From the NCBI RefSeq assembly GCF_902506435.1, contig NZ_LR733215.1, positions 1,695,367 through 1,759,366 on the forward strand: 64,000 bases of DNA. The letters run 5' to 3'. Under the pieces are notes generated by a model. The model was given only the letters and a program-made list of their open reading frames with translations, searched no databases and was not told the origin of the DNA. The stretch comes from Nocardioides sp. AX2bis (GTDB lineage: Bacteria; Actinomycetota; Actinomycetes; Propionibacteriales; Nocardioidaceae). The translations under genes were made by a program, and so were the position numbers. Positions 11,952 through 20,233 of this stretch are shown piece after piece; within the stretch, counting starts at the first letter, position 1; each line of letters opens with the position of its first letter.

Positions 11952-12473
11952 GTGCGCCACGGCGTACGGCTCGGCCTCGACCCCGGCGACGCCCGGATCG
12001 GGGTGGCCCGCAGCGACCCCTCCGGCATGCTCGCCACCCCGCTCGACACGGTCCGCCGCGGCAAGGACGACGTCCGCCGGATCCGCCGGCTGACCGAGGA
12101 GGCGGGGGCGGTCGAGGTCGTCGTCGGCCTCCCGCGCTCGCTCTCGGGCCGTGAGGGACCCGCCGCGGTCAAGGTCCGCGAGTTCGCCGACCGGCTGGCC
12201 CGTAGGCTCAGCCCCGTGCCGGTCCGCCTCGTCGACGAACGGCTGAGCACGGTCAGCGCCGAGGCGACGCTGCGCTCGCGCGGGCGTCACGGCCAGGACC
12301 GCCGCTCCGTGGTCGACATGGCCGCCGCGGTCGTGATCCTGCAGCACGCGCTCGACACCGAGCGCGGGACCGGCCAGGCTCCCGGTGAGCTGGTGGTGGT
12401 CCCCACCGACGCAGAGACCCCCGCAGGAGCCGTGGCACCCGCCGCGGCAGCCGACGAGAAGGAGACTCGATGA
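11952..12473 (+). CDS. ruvX: Holliday junction resolvase-like nuclease RuvX (YqgF)
   Basis: 173 aa, GTG at 11952 just 5 nt after the alaS stop. YqgF/RuvX is an RNase H-fold nuclease linked to pre-16S rRNA maturation and recombination. Visible motifs: GLDPGDARIGVARSD (first acidic residue), VVVGLPRSLSGREGP, LVDERLSTVSAE (second acidic cluster) and the terminal VVDMAAAVVILQ with the third Asp. The C-terminal ~35 residues are an Ala/Pro-rich extension beyond the usual ~140-aa core. Its TGA overlaps the mltG ATG by 4 bases; alaS-ruvX-mltG-aroE is a conserved actinobacterial order. Confidence 0.93.
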   Translation: MRHGVRLGLDPGDARIGVARSDPSGMLATPLDTVRRGKDDVRRIRRLTEEAGAVEVVVGLPRSLSGREGPAAVKVREFADRLARRLSPVPVRLVDERLSTVSAEATLRSRGRHGQDRRSVVDMAAAVVILQHALDTERGTGQAPGELVVVPTDAETPAGAVAPAAAADEKETR

Positions 12474-13633
12474 GCCAGCCCGAGGGGGACCTCGAGCAGA
12501 TCACCCGGGCCGAGCCGGCCCGTGGTGGGACGCGTCGCAAGCGCGGTCCGCGGTTGTCGGGCTGCCTGCCGGTGCTGGTGGTGCTCGCGATCATCGTCGG
12601 CCTGGGCTACGTCGGGGTGACCAAGGGCCAGCAGGCCATCGAGGACTACTTCGCCGACCCGGCCGACTACAGCGGTCCCGGCCGCGGCGAGGTCGCCTTC
12701 GAGGTCGCCGAGGGCGACACCGTGGCCGAGATCGGGCGCAAGCTCAAGGACGAGGATGTCGTGGCCTCGGTCGAGGCGTTCATCGACACCGCCAACGGCG
12801 ACGACCGGTCGACCGGCATCCAGGTCGGCTTCTACGAGCTGCGCCAGAAGATGTCGTCCACCGACGCGCTGTCGGTGCTGGTCGACCCGGGCAACCTGGT
12901 CAACACCACCGTGACGGTGCCCGAGGGGCTGCGGGTCGTCGACGTGGTCGACATCCTGGCCGACGACACCGAGTTCCCGCGGGAGCGGTTCGAGGCCGTC
13001 CTCGCCGAGCCCGGGCGGATCGGGCTGCCGGCCTACGCCGGGGGCGACCCCGAGGGCTACCTGTTCCCGTCCACCTACGCCTTCAGCCCCGACGACACCC
13101 CGGTCTCGATGCTGACCGCGATGGTCGACCGGTGGCGCCAGGCCGCCGAGGACGCCGACCTCGAGGCCGCCGCCGAGTCGCTGGGCTACACCCCCCACGA
13201 GCTGATGACGGTGGCCAGCCTGGTCGAGGCCGAGGGTCGCGGCGACGACATGCCGAAGGTCGCACGGGTGATCTACAACCGCCTCGAGAACCCCGACACG
13301 TCGGGCACCAACGGGCTGCTGCAGATCGACGCCGCGGTCAACTTCGCGCTCGGCCGGGAGCCGATCGCACGCCTGACCACCGAGGAGATCGAGTCGGTGT
13401 CCGACTCGCCGTACAACACCTACACGCAGCCGGGCCTGCCTCCCGGGCCGATCGAGGCCCCCGGGGACGCCGCCATCGCCGCGGCCGCCGCACCGTCGGA
13501 CGGGCCCTGGTACTACTACGCGACGGTCAACCTGGAGACGGGCGAGACGAAGTTCACCGAGAGCTACGAGGAGTTCCTCGGCTTCCGTGCCGAGCTCGAC
13601 GAGTACTGCGCGACGCAGTCCGACCGCTGCTGA
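12470..13633 (+). CDS. mltG: endolytic murein transglycosylase MltG (YceG-like)
   Basis: 387 aa. Cytoplasmic N-terminus rich in Arg, one transmembrane helix (residues ~30-50, CLPVLVVLAIIVGLGYVG), then an extracellular YceG domain. The LysM-like segment is followed by VPEGLRVVDVVDILAD, EGYLFPSTYAF, and the catalytic Glu in TVASLVEAEGRG. Substrate contacts include ARVIYNRL and the PYNTYTQPGLPPGPI signature. It cleaves nascent glycan strands and so sets their length. Short cytoplasmic tail compared with Streptomyces versions, which carry a longer disordered N-terminus. Overlaps ruvX; aroE follows 11 nt later. Confidence 0.95.
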   Translation: MSQPEGDLEQITRAEPARGGTRRKRGPRLSGCLPVLVVLAIIVGLGYVGVTKGQQAIEDYFADPADYSGPGRGEVAFEVAEGDTVAEIGRKLKDEDVVASVEAFIDTANGDDRSTGIQVGFYELRQKMSSTDALSVLVDPGNLVNTTVTVPEGLRVVDVVDILADDTEFPRERFEAVLAEPGRIGLPAYAGGDPEGYLFPSTYAFSPDDTPVSMLTAMVDRWRQAAEDADLEAAAESLGYTPHELMTVASLVEAEGRGDDMPKVARVIYNRLENPDTSGTNGLLQIDAAVNFALGREPIARLTTEEIESVSDSPYNTYTQPGLPPGPIEAPGDAAIAAAAAPSDGPWYYYATVNLETGETKFTESYEEFLGFRAELDEYCATQSDRC

Positions 13634-13644
13634 GGGCGGTCGAC

Positions 13645-14496
13645 GTGCGCTGCGCCGTCGTCGGGGACCCCGTCGACCACTCCCTGTCCCCGGTGCTGCA
13701 CGCCGCGGCGTACGACCGGCTCGGCCTGTCCTGGACCTACGGCACCCTGCGGGTGCCGGTCGGGGACCTGGCCGGGACGGTCGCCGGGCTGCGCGCCGGC
13801 GACGGCGGCCCGGCCTGGCGGGGCCTGTCGGTGACGGCACCGCTGAAGCGGGAGGCCCTGGCCCTGGCCGACCGGTCCACCGACCGGGCGCGGCTGGCCG
13901 GAGGTGCGAACACCCTGGTGCTCACCGACGAGGGCGTGCACGCCGACAACACCGACCTGCCCGGCGCCTCCGCCGCCGTCCGGGAGCGGTACGACGGCCC
14001 GGTCGCCGACGTGGTCGTGCTGGGCGCCGGCGCCACGGCGGCCTCGGTGCCCCTGGCGCTCTGCGACCTCGGGGCGCGCCGGGTGACCCTGCTGGCCCGC
14101 GACCCCGCGCGCGGCGCCGCGACGGTGGAGACCGTACGACGCCACCCCGGCGCCCCCGAGGTGCGTGCGCTCGGCCTCGACGCCGAGCCCTGGGCCGCCG
14201 ACGTCGTCGTGGGGACCGTGCCCGCCGCGGCCCAGGACGACCGGCTGGTCGCGGCCTGGTCCGGCGCGCCCCTGGTCTTCGAGGCGGTGTACGACCCGTG
14301 GCCGACCCCGCTGGCCGCCGCCGTGCTCGAGCGGGGCGGTCCGCTGGTCTCGGGGCTCGACCTGCTGGCCCACCAGGCCGTGCTCCAGGTCCGCGCCTTC
14401 ACCGGTCTCGACGTCGACGTCGACCTGCTGCGCCGGGCCGGCGAGCAGGCGCTGGCGGCTCGTGCGGCGCGGGCCGCACGGACAGCGCGCCCTTGA
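13645..14496 (+). CDS. aroE: shikimate 5-dehydrogenase
   Basis: 283 aa from GTG 13645 (next in-frame start candidates are less well placed). It reduces 3-dehydroshikimate with NADPH. N-terminal substrate domain: VVGDPVDHSLSPVLHAAAY (SxS motif) and SVTAPLKREAL with the catalytic Lys. NADP domain: GAGATAASVPLALCDLG and the ARDPAR basic patch favouring NADPH. The C-terminal SGLDLLAHQAVLQ motif is conserved. HADNTDLPG corresponds to the NTD motif. It is separated from aroCKBQ by the prepilin peptidase gene and the palindrome cluster. Confidence 0.93.
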   Translation: MRCAVVGDPVDHSLSPVLHAAAYDRLGLSWTYGTLRVPVGDLAGTVAGLRAGDGGPAWRGLSVTAPLKREALALADRSTDRARLAGGANTLVLTDEGVHADNTDLPGASAAVRERYDGPVADVVVLGAGATAASVPLALCDLGARRVTLLARDPARGAATVETVRRHPGAPEVRALGLDAEPWAADVVVGTVPAAAQDDRLVAAWSGAPLVFEAVYDPWPTPLAAAVLERGGPLVSGLDLLAHQAVLQVRAFTGLDVDVDLLRRAGEQALAARAARAARTARP

Positions 14497-15221
14497 GCCT
14501 GCTGCTCGTCCTGGCCTGCGCCCTGCTCGGCGGCGCCGGGGGAGCCGCCGTACCGGCGCTCGTCCGGCGGCTGCCCCAGCCCGACCCGGCGTCGCTCCAC
14601 CTGCCCGAGGGCGAGGAGCCGCCGCCGACCTACGCCGCGGTGGCGGCTGCGCCCGGTCTGGCGCTGCGTACGGCCCTGCTGTCCGCGCTCGCCGCCGGGC
14701 TGCTGGCCTGGTCGGTCGGCGCGGAGCCGGCCCTGGTCGGTCTGGTCGGGGTCGTCCCGGTCGCGGTCGCGCTGGCCGCGGTCGACCTGCGCACCCGGCT
14801 GCTGCCCAAGGTCCTCGTCCTCCCGGCCACCGCCTGGCTGGTGGCCGTGGCCGCGGTCGCCGCCCTGGTCGGCGGTCCGGCCGAGACCGACGCCCTGGTC
14901 CGCTCGGTGGTCGGCCTGGTCGCGGCGCGCACGGCGTACTGGCTGCTGTGGTTCGTCCGCTCGGCCGGCCTCGGCTTCGGCGACGTCCGGCTGGCCGCGA
15001 TGGTCGGGGCCGGCCTGGGGCAGCTGGGCTGGGCCGAGCTGCTGGTCGGGCTCTATGCGGGCTTCCTGGTGTTCGGGGTGCCCGGGACGCTGTGGGCGCT
15101 GGTGCGCCGCGACCGCTCGCTGCTCCGCACGGCGTACCCCTTCGGCCCGTTCCTGCTCCTCGGCGCGCTCCTCGGCGTCCTGCTCGGCGACGTGGTGGCC
15201 CGGGCGCTCGGCTGGGCCTGA
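14493..15221 (+). CDS. prepilin peptidase-like A24 aspartic protease
   Basis: 242 aa from a TTG at 14493 that overlaps the aroE stop (TTGA); this start is chosen because of the overlap and because the hydrophobic N-terminus begins there. Polytopic membrane protein, about 7 helices. The two catalytic aspartates of family A24 are present in AAVDLRTRLLP and GFGDVRL (GxGD). No N-methyltransferase zinc domain is visible at the N-terminus, as in the short actinobacterial TadV/PilD-type enzymes. A processed prepilin is not encoded in this window. Lies inside the shikimate cluster, as in several actinomycetes. Confidence 0.87.
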   Translation: MSLLLVLACALLGGAGGAAVPALVRRLPQPDPASLHLPEGEEPPPTYAAVAAAPGLALRTALLSALAAGLLAWSVGAEPALVGLVGVVPVAVALAAVDLRTRLLPKVLVLPATAWLVAVAAVAALVGGPAETDALVRSVVGLVAARTAYWLLWFVRSAGLGFGDVRLAAMVGAGLGQLGWAELLVGLYAGFLVFGVPGTLWALVRRDRSLLRTAYPFGPFLLLGALLGVLLGDVVARALGWA

Positions 15222-15241
15222 GGGACGCCCGCCCCGGTGGG

Positions 15242-15287
15242 GTCGTGTGCCTCACGCCGGTCCCCGGACCGTTCCCAGGTACACGAC
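15242..15287. repeat. nested palindrome, unit 1 of 46-bp family
   Basis: Outer arms GTCGTGTGCCT and AGGTACACGAC (one mismatch), 5/5 internal loop, inner near-palindrome CGGTCCCCGGACCG. First of four related 46-bp units; unit 2 begins exactly 82 bp later. Starts 20 nt after the prepilin peptidase stop, so it could also act as its terminator. Confidence 0.85.
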
Positions 15288-15323
15288 TCCCGCCCGGGCC
15301 GCTCACCGCCGCCCCCCGGCGGG

Positions 15324-15369
15324 GTCGTGTGCCTCACGCCGGTCCCGGGACCGTTCTCAGGCACACGAC
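15324..15369. repeat. nested palindrome, unit 2 of 46-bp family
   Basis: Outer arms GTCGTGTGCCT and AGGCACACGAC are perfect (11 bp). The 5-nt internal loops are CACGC and TTCTC, and the inner stem is the perfect palindrome CGGTCCCGGGACCG. Identical to unit 4 at 15654-15699. Confidence 0.88.
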
Positions 15370-15407
15370 TGCTCCGGACGGCCCCAGGCCCCGACGCCGC
15401 CGGCCGG

Positions 15408-15453
15408 GTCGTGGGTCGATGGACTCGCCGGGGCGCGTCGCCTGACCCACGAC
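15408..15453. repeat. nested palindrome of different sequence but same 46-bp design
   Basis: Outer arms GTCGTGGGTC (15408-15417) and GACCCACGAC (15444-15453), 4/4 internal loop, inner stem GACTCGCC / GGCGCGTC with one mismatch, 2-nt centre. Same length (46) as the flanking units and the same GTCGTG beginning. Confidence 0.75.
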
Positions 15454-15466
15454 GCACGCGCTGGTC

Positions 15467-15518
15467 GGTCGATGGGTGGATCGCGTGCACCTGGTGCGCG
15501 CAATCCGACCCATCGACC
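15467..15518. repeat. nested palindrome, 52 bp
   Basis: Outer arms GGTCGATGGGT (15467-15477) and ACCCATCGACC (15508-15518) are perfect. The inner part GGATCGCGTGCACC pairs with GGTGCGCGCAATCC with two mismatches, leaving a 1-nt bulge and a 1-nt centre. Lies between the two pairs of 46-bp units. Confidence 0.75.
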
Positions 15519-15571
15519 TCGTCGGTCGTGCTGCTGGTCCGGGTACGGCGTGCGGCATCGCCCCCGGCGGG

Positions 15572-15617
15572 GTCGTGTGCCTCACGCCGGTCCTGGGACC
15601 GTTCTGGGGCACACGAC
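15572..15617. repeat. nested palindrome, unit 3 of 46-bp family
   Basis: Outer arms GTCGTGTGCCT and GGGCACACGAC (one mismatch), inner CGGTCCTGGGACCG. Again followed by the next unit at exactly +82 bp, so units 3-4 repeat the arrangement of units 1-2, including the spacer (CCCGGGCCGCTCACCGCC). Confidence 0.85.
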
Positions 15618-15653
15618 TCCTGCCCGGGCCGCTCACCGCCGCCCCCCGGCGGG

Positions 15654-15699
15654 GTCGTGTGCCTCACGCCGGTCCCGGGACCGTTCTCAGGCACACGAC
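15654..15699. repeat. nested palindrome, unit 4 of 46-bp family
   Basis: Same sequence as unit 2 over 46 bp, and the following bases also match (TGCTCCGG). It ends 98 bp before the aroC ATG. The 577-bp gap 15222-15797 holds no convincing gene; it consists mainly of these six palindromes and their spacers. Confidence 0.88.
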
Positions 15700-15797
15700 T
15701 GCTCCGGGCGGCCCGAGGCCCCGACCCCACCGCCCGCCCACCGCCCGCGCGCCGGGCGGGTCGCCGGCGGCCGTGGGCCGGGTGGGACACTAGGGCC

Positions 15798-16976
15798 ATG
15801 TTGCGCTGGCTGACCGCGGGTGAGTCCCACGGCCCCTCCCTCGTCGCGATCCTCGAAGGTCTGCCCGCCCACGTGGCGGTGACCAGCGAGGACGTCGCCG
15901 ACGCCCTGGCCCGTCGACGGCTGGGCTACGGCCGCGGGGCCCGGATGAAGTTCGAGCAGGACCAGGTCACGATCACCGGGGGAGTGCGCCACGGGCTCAC
16001 CCAGGGCGGGCCGGTCGCGATCGAGGTCGGCAACACCGAGTGGCCCAAGTGGGAGCAGGTCATGTCGGCCGACCCCGTCCCGGCCGAAACGCTCGAGGGC
16101 CTGGGCCGCAACGCCCCGCTGACCCGCCCGCGCCCCGGGCACGCCGACCTCGCCGGCATGCAGAAGTACGACTTCGAGGACGCCCGACCGGTGCTCGAGC
16201 GGGCCTCCGCCCGTGAGACGGCCGCCCGCGTGGCGCTCGGCTGCGTCGCGACGGCCTTCCTCCAGCAGGCCACCGGCGCCCGCGTGGTCTCCCACGTCGT
16301 CGAGCTCGGCGGCGTGCCGGCCCCGGCTGGGTCGGTGCCGGAGCCGGACGACGTGGGGCGGCTCGACGCCGACCCGGTGCGCTGCCTGGACCCCGAGGCG
16401 TCGGCGGCGATGGTCGCTCGCGTCGACGAGGCCCACAAGGACGGCGACACCCTGGGCGGCGTCGTCGAGGTGGTCGTGCACGGCCTCCCGCCGGGCCTCG
16501 GGTCCTACGTCCACTGGGACCGCCGTCTGGACTCCCGCCTGGCCGCCGCCCTGATGGGGATCCAGGCGATCAAGGGCGTCGAGGTCGGCGACGGGTTCGT
16601 CACCGCCGCCACGCCCGGCTCCCAGGCGCACGACGAGATCGTCACCGGTCCCGACGGCATCCGCCGCTCCACCGGTCGTTCCGGCGGGACCGAGGGCGGG
16701 ATGACCACCGGCGAGGTGCTGCGCGTACGCGCGGCGATGAAGCCGATCGCCACCGTCCCGCGCGCCCTGCGCACCGTCGACGTCGCCACCGGCGAGGAGA
16801 CCCGCGCGCACCACCAGCGCTCCGACGTCTGCGCCGTCCCGGCCGCCGGGATCGTGGCGGAGGCGATGGTCGCCCTGGTGCTCTCCGACGCCGTCATCGA
16901 GAAGTTCGGCGGCGACGCTGTCCACGAGACCCGGCGCAACGTGCAGTCCTACCTCGAGGCGCTGAGGTACCGGTGA
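15798..16976 (+). CDS. aroC: chorismate synthase
   Basis: 392 aa from ATG 15798. FMN-dependent trans-1,4 elimination of phosphate from EPSP to give chorismate. Signature regions are complete: [16 protein letters not shown] at the N-terminus, [17 protein letters not shown], the middle [13 protein letters not shown], and the C-terminal [13 protein letters not shown] flavin region with [11 protein letters not shown]. Length is normal for bacterial enzymes. First gene of the aroC-aroK-aroB-aroQ run, each overlapping the next by 4 bases; no ribosome site is evident close to the ATG. Confidence 0.97.
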   Translation: MLRWLTAGESHGPSLVAILEGLPAHVAVTSEDVADALARRRLGYGRGARMKFEQDQVTITGGVRHGLTQGGPVAIEVGNTEWPKWEQVMSADPVPAETLEGLGRNAPLTRPRPGHADLAGMQKYDFEDARPVLERASARETAARVALGCVATAFLQQATGARVVSHVVELGGVPAPAGSVPEPDDVGRLDADPVRCLDPEASAAMVARVDEAHKDGDTLGGVVEVVVHGLPPGLGSYVHWDRRLDSRLAAALMGIQAIKGVEVGDGFVTAATPGSQAHDEIVTGPDGIRRSTGRSGGTEGGMTTGEVLRVRAAMKPIATVPRALRTVDVATGEETRAHHQRSDVCAVPAAGIVAEAMVALVLSDAVIEKFGGDAVHETRRNVQSYLEALRYR

Positions 16977-17515
16977 GCGGCTCTCCCCGCCACGCCCCGC
17001 ACGTCCGGCCCCGCGTCGTGCTGGTCGGGCCGATGGGCGCCGGCAAGACCACGGTGGGCCGGCTGCTCGGCGCACGCTGGGGCGTCGCGGTCCGCGACAC
17101 CGACGCCGACGTCGAGGCCACGACCGGACGCAGCGTCTCCGACGTCTTCGTCGAGGACGGCGAGGAGCACTTCCGCGCGCTCGAGCGCAACGCCGTCGCG
17201 CTGGCCCTGGTCGAGCACGACGGCGTCCTGTCGCTGGGCGGCGGCTCCGTCGTCGACCCCGGCACCCGCGAGGTGCTCGCCGGGCACCGGGTCGTCTTCC
17301 TGCGGGTCGGGCTCACCGACGCCGTGAAGCGGGTCGGGCTCGGCGCCGGCCGGCCGATGCTGCTGGGCAACGTCCGCTCTCGGATCAAGGCGCTGCTCGA
17401 CGAGCGCACCCCGGTGTACGAGTCCGTGGCCCGCCACGTCGTCGACACCGACGGCCGTACCCCCGAGGACGTCGCGGACGAGGTCGACGCCCTGCTCGCC
17501 GAGGACGACCAGTGA
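16973..17515 (+). CDS. aroK: shikimate kinase
   Basis: 180 aa, GTG at 16973 overlapping the aroC stop. ATP-dependent phosphorylation of shikimate at the 3-hydroxyl. Walker [10 protein letters not shown] (~residue 21), shikimate-contacting DTDADVE and the EEHFRALE helix with Arg, GGGSV glycine motif, and lid region GRPMLLGN. The N-terminus carries about 15 extra residues before RVVLVGPMG. Standard cytoplasmic enzyme; coupled to aroB by a 4-base overlap. Confidence 0.95.
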   Translation: MSGSPRHAPHVRPRVVLVGPMGAGKTTVGRLLGARWGVAVRDTDADVEATTGRSVSDVFVEDGEEHFRALERNAVALALVEHDGVLSLGGGSVVDPGTREVLAGHRVVFLRVGLTDAVKRVGLGAGRPMLLGNVRSRIKALLDERTPVYESVARHVVDTDGRTPEDVADEVDALLAEDDQ

Positions 17516-18687
17516 GCGGCGCGGTCGCCGCGCCGGCCCGCACGATCGCGGTGCGCGGCGCCTCGCCGTACGACGTCGTGGTCGGTCGTGACGTCCTCGA
17601 CCGGGTCGCGGACCTGCTCGGCGACGGCCCCACCCGGGTCGCGCTGCTCTTCGCCGGCGAGCTCGGCGAGCAGGCCCAGGCGCTGGCCGAGCAGCTCGTC
17701 GAGCGCTACGACGTCCTGGCCCTCGGCCTGCCCGACGCCGAGCAGGCCAAGACCGCTGCCGTCGCCGCCGACTGCTGGGAGGCGCTGGGGGAGCGGGGCT
17801 TCACCCGCTCCGACGCCGTGGTCACCCTGGGCGGCGGCGCCACCACCGACCTCGGCGGCTTCGTCGCCGCGTCCTGGCTGCGCGGGGTGCGCGTCGTGCA
17901 CGTGCCGAGCACGCTGCTGGGCATGGTCGACGCCGCCGTCGGCGGCAAGACCGGGATCAACACCGCCGCCGGCAAGAACCTCGTCGGCGCCTTCCACGAG
18001 CCGGCCGGGGTCGTCTGCGACCTGGCCCTGCTCGACACGCTCCCGCGCGCCGACCTGGTCGCCGGCCTCGGCGAGGTCGTCAAGTGCGGCTTCATCGCCG
18101 ACCCCGAGATCCTCCGCCTCGTCGAGACCACCGACCCCGCCGACCTCACCCCGACCTCGCCGGTGCTGCGCGAGCTGGTCGAGCGCGCGATCGAGGTCAA
18201 GGTCGACGTCGTGGTCGCCGACCTCAAGGAGACCGGCGGCCGCGCCGACCAGCCCGGCCACCCCGGCCGCGAGGCCCTGAACTACGGCCACACCCTGGCC
18301 CACGCCATCGAGCGCGCCGAGGGGTACGCCCTGCGCCACGGCGACGCCGTCGCGGTCGGCTGCGTGTTCGTCGCCGAGCTGGCCCGCCGTACCGGCGCGA
18401 TCGACGACGCCCTGGCCGACCGGCACCGCGACGTCCTGGCCCGGGTGGGGCTGCCCGTCGGCTACGCCGGCGCGGACTTCGAGGACCTGCTCGCCGCGAT
18501 GCGCTTGGACAAGAAGGCCCGCGGCTCGCAGCTGCGGTTCGTGGTCCTCGGCGGGCTGGGTCGCCCGCAGGTCCTCGCCGGTCCCGACGAGGCCGACCTC
18601 CGCGCGGCGTACGACGTGGTGCGCAGCCTCCAGCCGACCCTGGTCGGCCCCGGCGACCCGCGGACCGACGAGGACCCGCAGCCGTGA
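17512..18687 (+). CDS. aroB: 3-dehydroquinate synthase
   Basis: 391 aa, GTG at 17512. Converts DAHP to 3-dehydroquinate using NAD and a divalent metal. Motifs: [14 protein letters not shown] (NAD binding), [20 protein letters not shown] (substrate and metal region with Lys and Asp), GEVVKCGFI (metal Glu) and [11 protein letters not shown] (metal His). Slightly longer than the ~360-aa norm because of a 14-residue N-terminal lead and an acidic C-terminal tail. Overlaps both neighbours by 4 bases. Confidence 0.96.
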   Translation: MSGAVAAPARTIAVRGASPYDVVVGRDVLDRVADLLGDGPTRVALLFAGELGEQAQALAEQLVERYDVLALGLPDAEQAKTAAVAADCWEALGERGFTRSDAVVTLGGGATTDLGGFVAASWLRGVRVVHVPSTLLGMVDAAVGGKTGINTAAGKNLVGAFHEPAGVVCDLALLDTLPRADLVAGLGEVVKCGFIADPEILRLVETTDPADLTPTSPVLRELVERAIEVKVDVVVADLKETGGRADQPGHPGREALNYGHTLAHAIERAEGYALRHGDAVAVGCVFVAELARRTGAIDDALADRHRDVLARVGLPVGYAGADFEDLLAAMRLDKKARGSQLRFVVLGGLGRPQVLAGPDEADLRAAYDVVRSLQPTLVGPGDPRTDEDPQP

Positions 18688-19112
18688 GGGTGCTGGTCCT
18701 CAACGGCCCGAACCTCGGTCGGCTGGGACGCCGGCAGCCCGAGGTCTACGGCACCACGACCCACGCCGAGCTCGCCGAGCGCTGCGTCGCGTGGGGCGCC
18801 GAACTGGGCCTCGAGGTCGAGGTCCGCCAGACCAACCACGAGGGCCAGATGCTCGACTGGCTCGGCGCAGCCGCCGACGACCGCACCCCGGTCGTGCTGA
18901 ACGCCGCCGCGTGGACGCACTACTCCTACGCCGTCTTCGACGCCTGCGCGATGCTCGAGGCGCCGCTGGTCGAGGTGCACCTCTCCGACCCCCTCCAGCG
19001 GCCCGAGGAGTTCCGCCACCACTCGGTGGTGACCCCGCACGCCGCCCTGGTGGTCTCCGGGCAGGGCGTCGAGGGCTACCGCGTGGCGCTCGCCCACCTC
19101 GCGAACGGCTAG
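18684..19112 (+). CDS. aroQ: 3-dehydroquinate dehydratase, type II
   Basis: 142 aa, GTG at 18684. Type II (dodecameric) dehydroquinase. [17 protein letters not shown] contains the catalytic Tyr and the mobile Arg loop; [24 protein letters not shown] and EVHLSDP follow in order, with the catalytic His in the [19 protein letters not shown]-terminal part. WTHYSYA replaces the more usual YTHTSVA, a modest divergence. Its TAG stop begins a probable -10 box for efp. Confidence 0.93.
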   Translation: MRVLVLNGPNLGRLGRRQPEVYGTTTHAELAERCVAWGAELGLEVEVRQTNHEGQMLDWLGAAADDRTPVVLNAAAWTHYSYAVFDACAMLEAPLVEVHLSDPLQRPEEFRHHSVVTPHAALVVSGQGVEGYRVALAHLANG

Positions 19113-19115
19113 ACT
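19110..19115 (+). promoter_or_regulatory. putative -10 box (TAGACT) of efp, sharing the aroQ stop codon
   Basis: TAGACT fits TAnnnT and its TAG is the aroQ stop. Transcription would start near 19122, giving an ~85-nt leader ending in the GAAGG ribosome site (19188-19192) before efp. Confidence 0.4.
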
Positions 19116-19205
19116 CGGGCGCTGGCACCCCGCGCCCCGGCCTCCGCCGGGACGGCCCGGGTGGTGCCGCACCCCGTCTCCGACCACGAAGGCTGACACG
19201 CGCGC

Positions 19206-19769
19206 ATGGCAACGACCAACGACCTGAAGAACGGCATGGTGCTCAACCTCGACGGCCAGCTCTGGCAGGTCATCTGGTTCCAGCACCACAAGCCCGGCAA
19301 GGGCGGCGCCGTGGTGCGCTCGAAGCTGAAGAACGTCGAGTCCGGCAAGACCGTGGACAAGACCTTCAACGCCGACGTGAAGGTCGACGTGGCCTCGGTC
19401 GACAAGCGCAACATGCAGTACCTCTACAACGACGGCACGTCCTACGTCTTCATGGACACCAGCGACTACGAGCAGCTCGAGGTCGCGCCCGAGATCGTCG
19501 GGGACGCCGCCAACTTCCTGCTCGAGCAGCAGGAGGCGCTCGTGGCCACGAACGAGGGCCGCGTGCTCTACATCGAGCTCCCGGCCTCGGTCGAGCTCGA
19601 GATCACCTTCACCGAGCCCGGCGTCGCCGGCGACAGCGCGACCGGGCGTACCAAGCCGGCCACGCTCGAGACCGGGCACGAGATCCAGGTGCCGCTGTTC
19701 ATCACGCAGGGCGAGAAGGTGCGGGTCGACACCCGCGAGTCCTCCTACCTCGGCCGCGTGAAGAGCTGA
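19206..19769 (+). CDS. efp: translation elongation factor P
   Basis: 187 aa, complete three-domain EF-P. It relieves ribosome stalling at polyproline. Domain I carries the loop HHKPGKGGA, where the Lys at the loop tip is the position modified in other phyla; no modification enzyme (EpmA, EarP, YmfI) is seen nearby. Domain II includes [18 protein letters not shown], and domain III ends [17 protein letters not shown], the family signature. Followed 11 nt later by nusB, a conserved pair in actinobacteria. Confidence 0.97.
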   Translation: MATTNDLKNGMVLNLDGQLWQVIWFQHHKPGKGGAVVRSKLKNVESGKTVDKTFNADVKVDVASVDKRNMQYLYNDGTSYVFMDTSDYEQLEVAPEIVGDAANFLLEQQEALVATNEGRVLYIELPASVELEITFTEPGVAGDSATGRTKPATLETGHEIQVPLFITQGEKVRVDTRESSYLGRVKS

Positions 19770-19780
19770 GCGGGCGCCCG

Positions 19781-20191
19781 GTGGGAGCCCGGTCCAAGGC
19801 CCGCAAGCGGGCCCTCGACGTGCTGTACGCCTCCGACCTGCGCGCCGAGGACGCCGTGGTCGCCCTGGACCGCGCGATCGACGCGGGGGAGGGCCCGACC
19901 AACGACTACACCGCCACGCTGGTGCGCGGCGTGGTCGAGCACCGCACCCGCATCGACGAGCTGCTCTCCACCTACTCCACCGACTGGACCCTGGACCGGA
20001 TGCCCGCGGTCGACCGCAACGCCCTGCGCCTGGGCGTGTGGGAGCTGCTGTGGGCCGAGGACGTGCCCGACGAGGTCGCGGTGAGCGAGGCCATCGCGCT
20101 GGTGCGTGACCTGTCCACCGACGACTCCCCGCAGTTCGTCAACGGCCTGCTCGCGCGGATCGCGCGCGAGAAGGAGACGCTCACCCGCTAG
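19781..20191 (+). CDS. nusB: transcription antitermination factor NusB
   Basis: 136 aa from GTG 19781 (ARSKARKRALDVLYASDLR), 11 nt after efp. All-helical RNA-binding protein that joins NusE/S10 at boxA for rRNA antitermination. The N-terminal Arg-rich helix, the middle DWTLDRMPAVDRNALRLGVWEL and the ending EVAVSEAIALVRDLSTDDSPQFVNGLL match the family. In Streptomyces the next genes are bldD and pyrR; here bldD is absent and five kilobases of other genes intervene. Confidence 0.95.
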   Translation: MGARSKARKRALDVLYASDLRAEDAVVALDRAIDAGEGPTNDYTATLVRGVVEHRTRIDELLSTYSTDWTLDRMPAVDRNALRLGVWELLWAEDVPDEVAVSEAIALVRDLSTDDSPQFVNGLLARIAREKETLTR

Positions 20192-20233
20192 TCCGACCCG
20201 CCCTCCGGGCGAGCCGCGGGGTGGCACCCTGGG

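Noticed and set aside
15237..15700. Repeats considered as a CRISPR array
   Set aside because: Units are palindromic over their whole length, spacers are not unique (spacing 82 bp recurs with the same spacer sequence), there are too few units, and no cas gene is present.
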